Source: an uncultured Alphaproteobacteria bacterium (GTDB lineage: Bacteria; Pseudomonadota; Alphaproteobacteria; RF32; CAG-239). Taken from it: a stretch of 64,000 nt of DNA. Position numbers and translations under genes: made by a program. Under the pieces are notes generated by a model that ran no database searches, was not told the DNA's origin, and worked only from the letters and a program-made list of their open reading frames with translations. Location: positions 112,614 to 176,613 of the forward strand of contig CALXTS010000001.1 of assembly GCA_944391465.1 (NCBI GenBank), in the 5' to 3' direction. This document shows positions 59,609-64,000 of the stretch, piece after piece. Numbering within the stretch: the first letter of the stretch is position 1; every line of letters starts with the position of its first letter.

Positions 59609-60256
59609 TTAATTTTGACCAAACCTTTCTTCTATTACTTTTACAATATCTTGATGAAGTTCTTGAATGCTCTTGTTGGCATTCAGTACAACACAACGTT
59701 CAGGTTCTTGCGCTGCTATTTCCAGATAACCTTGACGCAGATTGTTATGAAATTCAAGAGCTCGACTTTCATGTCTGGTTTCTTTTACAGCCATGTGTGT
59801 TGATTTCTCCATTGAACGAGCCAGACCTATTTGAGGGTCTAAATCCAGTATTATGGTTAAATCAGGCTTAAAGTTTCCAACAGCCAATTCATATAAATTA
59901 TTTAATGTTTCAAGAGGTATCTTCTTATTATATCCATAATATTGATAAGCTACCGTAGAATCTGCAAAACGGTCATTAATTACCCAGATATCCTTTTTAA
60001 GAGCCGGCCAGACATTATCAACCAGATTAATTCTTCTATCGGCATAATAGAGCAAAGCCTCAGTGGTTGCGTCTATTTTATCTTTGTCTCCGGTTACCAA
60101 GATTTTGCGGAGCTCTTTACCAATCTCTGTTCCTCCGGGGTCTTTGGAAGCGATATTTTGTATTCCTTTTTGGGTTAAATATTCTGAAAGGAGTTTTATT
60201 TGGGTCGATTTTCCGGTACCCTCGCCTCCTTCAAATGTTATAAATTTTCCTGCCAT
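59609..60256 (-). CDS. tmk: Thymidylate kinase
   Basis: 215 aa. P-loop GGEGTGKST (9-17), DPGG (about 38-41), DR motif in NDRFADS (about 94-100), and the LID region with LARSMEK. It makes dTDP from dTMP. Starts as the D-Ala-D-Ala carboxypeptidase gene ends. Confidence 0.95.
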   Translation of the reverse strand: MAGKFITFEGGEGTGKSTQIKLLSEYLTQKGIQNIASKDPGGTEIGKELRKILVTGDKDKIDATTEALLYYADRRINLVDNVWPALKKDIWVINDRFADSTVAYQYYGYNKKIPLETLNNLYELAVGNFKPDLTIILDLDPQIGLARSMEKSTHMAVKETRHESRALEFHNNLRQGYLEIAAQEPERCVVLNANKSIQELHQDIVKVIEERFGQN

Positions 60257-61410
60257 TATTGGGCTCCTGATATTAAATATTTCAGGTTAGATTTAATTTT
60301 TCCCCAGATGCCGACTTTAGCAACTGCGTTTTCAGCAATTAAAGGAACTTCCATTGCTTCGCTATCAGGGATTTCTATTCTGATAACGCCGAGTTCTTCG
60401 CCTTTTTTGATGGGAGCTTGAACCGGTTTATCGTATACGGCTGTCATTTTTACTTCGCCCACATTACTTTTGCGAATGGTTTTCAATATATCTTTATCTA
60501 CCGTCAGATTAACGCTGTCTTTTTGTCCGTAAATAACAGGTATCGTGGTTACAACAGCATCTTTTTTCAACAATTTATAGTTGTCAAATTCACGGAATCC
60601 CCAGTTCATTACTTTTTCAGCCTCTTCCGAGCGTTCTTTATTTGAACTCATTCCACTCATGACACTGATTAATCTGCGATTTCCTCTTTTGGCCGAAGCT
60701 GTCAGGCAAAATCCGGCTTCCTCCGTGTGTCCGGTTTTTAAGCCGTCTGCATAAGGCATACTGTATAAAAGCGGATTCCTATTGCCTTGGCGAATATTGT
60801 TATAAACAAACTCTTTTTGTGAAAAGAGATGATAAAATTGCGGAAAATCAGCGATAATATGGTGCGCTAATTTACTCAAATCTTCAACGCTCATACGATG
60901 ATCAGGATGCGGAAGTCCCGTGGCATTGGCAAAGGTGGAATCATGCATGCCAAGTTCGTGAGCCTTTTGCGTCATTTCTTGGGCAAAAGTTTCTTCACTA
61001 CCGGCTAAGTTTTCAGCGGCAACAATACAAGCATCGTTTCCTGACTGGATAATGATTCCTTTTAATAAGTCTTCAACTCTGACTTTGGCGCCAATCGGCA
61101 AAAACATGGTTGAGCCGCCGCTGGCCGCGCCGCCTTTACGCCATGCATTTTCACTGACGGTGAAAGTATCATCTAAAGACAGACTTCCGTTTTTAAGTTT
61201 TTCAAAAATCATGTAAACAGTCATCAATTTACTCATTGATGCCGGCGGAATTCTTTTATTTGCATCTTTAGCATACAGATACTCGCCTGTATCATAATCT
61301 ACCAAAATAACATTTTTGGCTGCTGTCTCCAGAGCCATGGCTGAGTTGGCAAAAAAAACGACGCCGCTTGCTAATAGTGCCAGTTTACTGATTTTTGATT
61401 TTAAAAGCAT
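60256..61410 (-). CDS. D-alanyl-D-alanine carboxypeptidase (PBP5/6-like)
   Basis: 384 aa. Signal peptide (about 1-26), SxxK in PPASMSKLM (about 57), SGN (about 119), KTG in DGLKTG (about 222), and a C-terminal beta-sandwich domain with a short amphipathic helix that holds it to the inner membrane. It trims peptide stems. Start is ATG 61410, with AGAGGGA upstream. Confidence 0.92.
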   Translation of the reverse strand: MLLKSKISKLALLASGVVFFANSAMALETAAKNVILVDYDTGEYLYAKDANKRIPPASMSKLMTVYMIFEKLKNGSLSLDDTFTVSENAWRKGGAASGGSTMFLPIGAKVRVEDLLKGIIIQSGNDACIVAAENLAGSEETFAQEMTQKAHELGMHDSTFANATGLPHPDHRMSVEDLSKLAHHIIADFPQFYHLFSQKEFVYNNIRQGNRNPLLYSMPYADGLKTGHTEEAGFCLTASAKRGNRRLISVMSGMSSNKERSEEAEKVMNWGFREFDNYKLLKKDAVVTTIPVIYGQKDSVNLTVDKDILKTIRKSNVGEVKMTAVYDKPVQAPIKKGEELGVIRIEIPDSEAMEVPLIAENAVAKVGIWGKIKSNLKYLISGAQ

Positions 61411-61420
61411 CTTATCCCTC

Positions 61421-62284
61421 TTAATCTTGTACGACTTTTGCGTCATATATTCCTAAATTGATTACTTTATCTAATGAAGTTTTTGCATCGGCTTGTTGTG
61501 AAAAAGGACCTATGCGAACACGATAGAATTTTTGTCCGTTTACATCAACATAATAGATATTTGAATCTCCTATCCCTTCAAGTTTCCGACTGACTTCTTG
61601 GGCGGAAGATTGTTTTGAATAAGCGCCGGCCTGCACAAACCAACTTCCTTTAGGATAACTTTTGACAGTCCCTTCATAGCCGACGAGTTTTAACGGATCT
61701 CGACTACCTTCTGAAGAGGCTGTGGCAACATTTGACGTATATTCATTATATTCTTCACCCAGAAGTGCGGCTTTCAATTCTTTACTTTCTTTTGCCATAA
61801 TCTCAACTCTGACTTTGGCCGTTCCTTTGGTTTGAAAACCTAAGAGTTGTGCCGCACGTTTGGATACGTCAATAATGCGATTTTTTGCATATGGACCACG
61901 GTCATTAATCCTTAAAACAAGAGAGCGTCCGTTTTCTAAGTTTGTAACCTTTACAATTGATGGTAACGGCAAAGTCTTATGAGCCGCTGTCAACGTGTTC
62001 ATGTCATATTTTTCACCATTTGCGGTTGTTAAAGCGTGAAAATCCTCGCCGTACCATGAGGCAATGCCGACTTCTGAATAGTTATAATCTTCTTTCGGGT
62101 AATACCATGAACCCAATACTTTATAAGGCGTTCCTACTTTATAAACACCTCCTTGGCTTTTAATTGCCGCAGCTTGAGAATATTTATCCGTGCCGGCATC
62201 AATTCTTCCATATGTACAGGCGTTTAACAAAAAAACAGCGCTCAGAAGAGCCAAACCGCTAAAATTTGTCTTTAATTTTATCAT
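61421..62284 (-). CDS. rlpA: RlpA septal ring lipoprotein with SPOR domain
   Basis: 287 aa. Lipoprotein signal with the lipobox LLNAC (Cys near 22), double-psi beta-barrel domain (GIASWYGEDFHALTTANGE near 73-91, LRINDRGPYAKNRIIDVS near 123), and a C-terminal SPOR domain (about 214-285) for binding denuded glycan at division sites. Lytic transglycosylase of septal peptidoglycan. Confidence 0.92.
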   Translation of the reverse strand: MIKLKTNFSGLALLSAVFLLNACTYGRIDAGTDKYSQAAAIKSQGGVYKVGTPYKVLGSWYYPKEDYNYSEVGIASWYGEDFHALTTANGEKYDMNTLTAAHKTLPLPSIVKVTNLENGRSLVLRINDRGPYAKNRIIDVSKRAAQLLGFQTKGTAKVRVEIMAKESKELKAALLGEEYNEYTSNVATASSEGSRDPLKLVGYEGTVKSYPKGSWFVQAGAYSKQSSAQEVSRKLEGIGDSNIYYVDVNGQKFYRVRIGPFSQQADAKTSLDKVINLGIYDAKVVQD

Positions 62285-62350
62285 GAATGTTCCCATATGT
62301 TGCTTTATTTTCTGAATAATCTAACTTGTTTTTATTCTAAGGTAAAGAGA

Positions 62351-63628
62351 TTAATTTTTCTTGTGTAATTTTCTCTCGGGAACCGGAATTGAAAATCCGA
62401 TCTCGGCATCGTAATTGTTGATTTTTTCAAGCAATTGATAATCAGGGTATCCGTCTTGCGGCATTTTGGCTTCTTTTTGGAGTTTTTTTACGGCTTCTCT
62501 GGTTTTGGAGCCTAAATTTCCGTCTTCTTCCAGCTTAAACCATCCGAGTTTGTTGATAAAAGACTGGACTTTTATGATATCGTCTGTTTTTAAGCGTAGT
62601 GCCGGATTATCTTCTAATTTTTGCCATTTTTTGCCACTTGAAATGTAATCAGCCAACGTACCAATTCCCAAGGCATAGTTTTCAGAACGATTCCAATTCA
62701 TAATCTTATAAAAGTTGTTCAAAACCAGGTATGCATGACCTTTCTTCCCTTCCGGAACTATAATTGCTCCTTTCAGCTTATTATCTAAAGGCAAACTTTT
62801 GTTTGAGGTGGTGCGAATACCGATTTTTTTCCACTCTTTAATACTTTTCTTTTTATTTCTTCCAGCCATGGAAAAATCAAAATTCCAAGGCAATGATACC
62901 GGCATACCCCAGACTTCATCTTTTTTCCAGCCTATGGTTGACAGATAATTGGCGGCCGAGGCTGCGGCATCTTCAAATGATTTCCAAATATCTATTGTTC
63001 CGTTGTTATCTGCATCAACAGCATAAGCGTTAAATGTTGAGGGCATAAATTGAAAATGTCCCATTGCTCCGGCCCATGAACCTTGCATCTGGCGATAATC
63101 TATATCCCATGTATCTATGATTTTTAAGGCTTGGTATAATTCTCCTTTGAAAAATTTCGGGCGGCGATTGTCATAACTCAACGTTGTTAAAGCCTCAATG
63201 ACGTTAAAACCTCCGAAATTGCTGCCAAAATTAGTTTCCATTCCCCAAAAGGCAATGATATAGTTGCTCGGAACTCCGTATTTATCTTCTATTGGTTTTA
63301 GAATCGGTTGTAATTCTTTATAAAGTTTTTGTCCCTTTTCTACGCGAGTTTTACTGACAACCCGATTAATATAATCTGATGATGTCAGGACAAATTCAAG
63401 CTGTTGTCTGTCACTTTTTATAACTTGTCTATTGGGACGATAATAAACATTTTCATAAACGGCATCAATTGTTTTTTGAGAAATTCCTTTTTCCAGCATT
63501 TCGACTTTTAAATTTTCTATCCAGTGCTGAAACTTGTCCGAAGGCTCTATCGGAGCTACATTTGCACAGGCTGAAGTTGAAAATGCTGCGGCAAATATTA
63601 CAGATAATAAAGAACGATGAATTACCAT
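62351..63628 (-). CDS. mltB: Membrane-bound lytic murein transglycosylase B-like
   Basis: 425 aa. Signal peptide (about 1-22, TSACA cut). SLT_2 domain with the catalytic Glu in FWGMETNFG (about 122), MQGSWAGAMGHFQFMPSTF (about 182-200), and a C-terminal peptidoglycan-binding domain (LGWFKLEEDGNLGSKTREAVKKLQ). The extra PG-binding domain is typical of alphaproteobacterial MltB-like enzymes. It cuts glycan strands. Confidence 0.9.
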   Translation of the reverse strand: MVIHRSLLSVIFAAAFSTSACANVAPIEPSDKFQHWIENLKVEMLEKGISQKTIDAVYENVYYRPNRQVIKSDRQQLEFVLTSSDYINRVVSKTRVEKGQKLYKELQPILKPIEDKYGVPSNYIIAFWGMETNFGSNFGGFNVIEALTTLSYDNRRPKFFKGELYQALKIIDTWDIDYRQMQGSWAGAMGHFQFMPSTFNAYAVDADNNGTIDIWKSFEDAAASAANYLSTIGWKKDEVWGMPVSLPWNFDFSMAGRNKKKSIKEWKKIGIRTTSNKSLPLDNKLKGAIIVPEGKKGHAYLVLNNFYKIMNWNRSENYALGIGTLADYISSGKKWQKLEDNPALRLKTDDIIKVQSFINKLGWFKLEEDGNLGSKTREAVKKLQKEAKMPQDGYPDYQLLEKINNYDAEIGFSIPVPERKLHKKN

Positions 63629-63746
63629 AACAAAAAACTCTGATTCCCATTTATTTTTTTCAATTTTAGTTTCAGATTAGTAAATAAACTATAAATCTTT
63701 AATTTAATTTTTATTTTACAGAATATAAAAAACTTTAAAATAATAC

Positions 63747-63775
63747 TTGACGACTTTATATTATTTATGTAAAAG
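63747..63775 (+). promoter_or_regulatory. Likely promoter of tRNA-Ser
   Basis: -35 TTGACG at 63747; a -10 candidate around 63767-63775 (TATGTA or TAAAAG) is less exact. The site lies 26 bp upstream of the tRNA. Confidence 0.45.
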
Positions 63776-63801
63776 GTTCTCCGTAACCAACAACATCTTG
63801 T

Positions 63802-63891
63802 GGAGAGGTGGCAGAGTGGTTTAATGCAGCGGTCTTGAAAACCGTCGAGGGGGCGACCCCTCCCAGAGTTCGAATCTCTGCCTCTCCGCCA
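63802..63891 (+). tRNA. tRNA-Ser (anticodon TGA)
   Basis: 90 nt including CCA at 63889-63891. Acceptor GGAGAGG / CCTCTCC, discriminator G, anticodon loop TCTTGAAAA with TGA, a long variable arm (CGAGGGGGCGACCCCTC) as in class II tRNAs, and a T-arm CAGAGTTCGAATCTCTG. Confidence 0.97.
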
Positions 63892-63899
63892 ATTCATTG

Positions 63900-63930
63900 A
63901 TAACCCGTTGAAATAACGGGTTATTTTTTT
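63900..63930 (+). terminator. Intrinsic terminator after tRNA-Ser
   Basis: ATAACCCGTT / AACGGGTTAT with a 5-base loop, then TTTTTT. Confidence 0.9.
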
Positions 63931-64000
63931 AAGTAAAACACATTTAAAACACCCAAAATCAGAGGTGTTACAGCAAAGTGTTACAGAATCGGTCAAGATA

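Noticed and set aside
63622..63996. 124-aa frame on the - strand over tRNA-Ser
   Set aside because: It runs antisense through the tRNA and its terminator, with no ribosome site; a chance frame.
1..64000. CRISPR array
   Set aside because: No regular direct repeats with uniform spacers and no cas genes were seen.
1..64000. Insertion sequences
   Set aside because: No transposase-like protein and no IS-type terminal repeats noticed.

Overview
The window looks like the chromosome of an AT-rich, Gram-negative alphaproteobacterium, probably an uncultured gut or host-associated Rhodospirillales-like lineage. The clues are tandem MlaD proteins followed by a DUF2155 protein, an RlpA/MltB/D-Ala-D-Ala carboxypeptidase block, a complete Rnf complex with RseC and ApbE, DsbD, and an AsmA-like protein. 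The taxonomic call is inference from gene families; there is no rRNA in the window.

Layout. 1-9725 is host DNA: two unknown genes, a two-subunit CoA-transferase, a ROK kinase with a sirtuin, then a + strand run (proline iminopeptidase, MazG, histidine phosphatase, a zeta-toxin-like kinase with a small partner, TldD/TldE). 9880-17833 is an integrated element of 7,934 bp. 18226-25269 is mainly - strand (membrane protein, NDK-like protein, HD hydrolase, YejEF transporter with a sulfatase-like membrane protein, rpsD). 25512-30779 holds a TPR-methyltransferase, GNAT, Nudix, an outer-membrane barrel and a type 5 UDG. 30844-37246 is an apbE-rseC-rnfBCDGEA operon. 37328-41438 holds a CDP-alcohol transferase, DsbD, an AsmA-like protein, an HD protein and tRNA-Lys. 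41492-47248 is a Gld-like ABC exporter operon ending in a histidine kinase. 47383-63628 holds mlaD-mlaD-DUF2155, TrkH, metG, an LpxA-like gene, an iron alcohol dehydrogenase, a DHH-MBL-TatD-HolB-Tmk-DacC-RlpA string and MltB. A tRNA-Ser closes the window.

The main discovery candidate is the element at 9880-17833. It is bounded by a 20-bp direct repeat that forms the centre and XerD half of a dif-like site, and it encodes no recombinase, so it most likely enters and leaves through host XerCD. It carries about 22 tightly packed genes, seven of them under 60 codons. They include an A32/FtsK-HerA-like packaging ATPase with no membrane segment, a 310-aa protein that fits a PM2-type double-jelly-roll major capsid protein, a minor-capsid/vertex-like protein, several small proteins with a single membrane segment at the extreme C-terminus, a membrane-anchored SleB-type cell-wall hydrolase, candidate lysis proteins, a winged-helix replication protein and two regulators. 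I read it as a provirus of a tailless, membrane-containing icosahedral phage (corticovirus-like), integrated at the chromosome-dimer-resolution site. Reconstructing the excised circle shows that the regulator at the right end would be extended by 20 residues and become translationally coupled to the regulator at the left end, so integration itself would rewire the control genes.

Host gene orientation supports a replication terminus near the element: genes just left of it run rightwards, and most genes on the right run leftwards, as expected where the two replication forks meet at dif.
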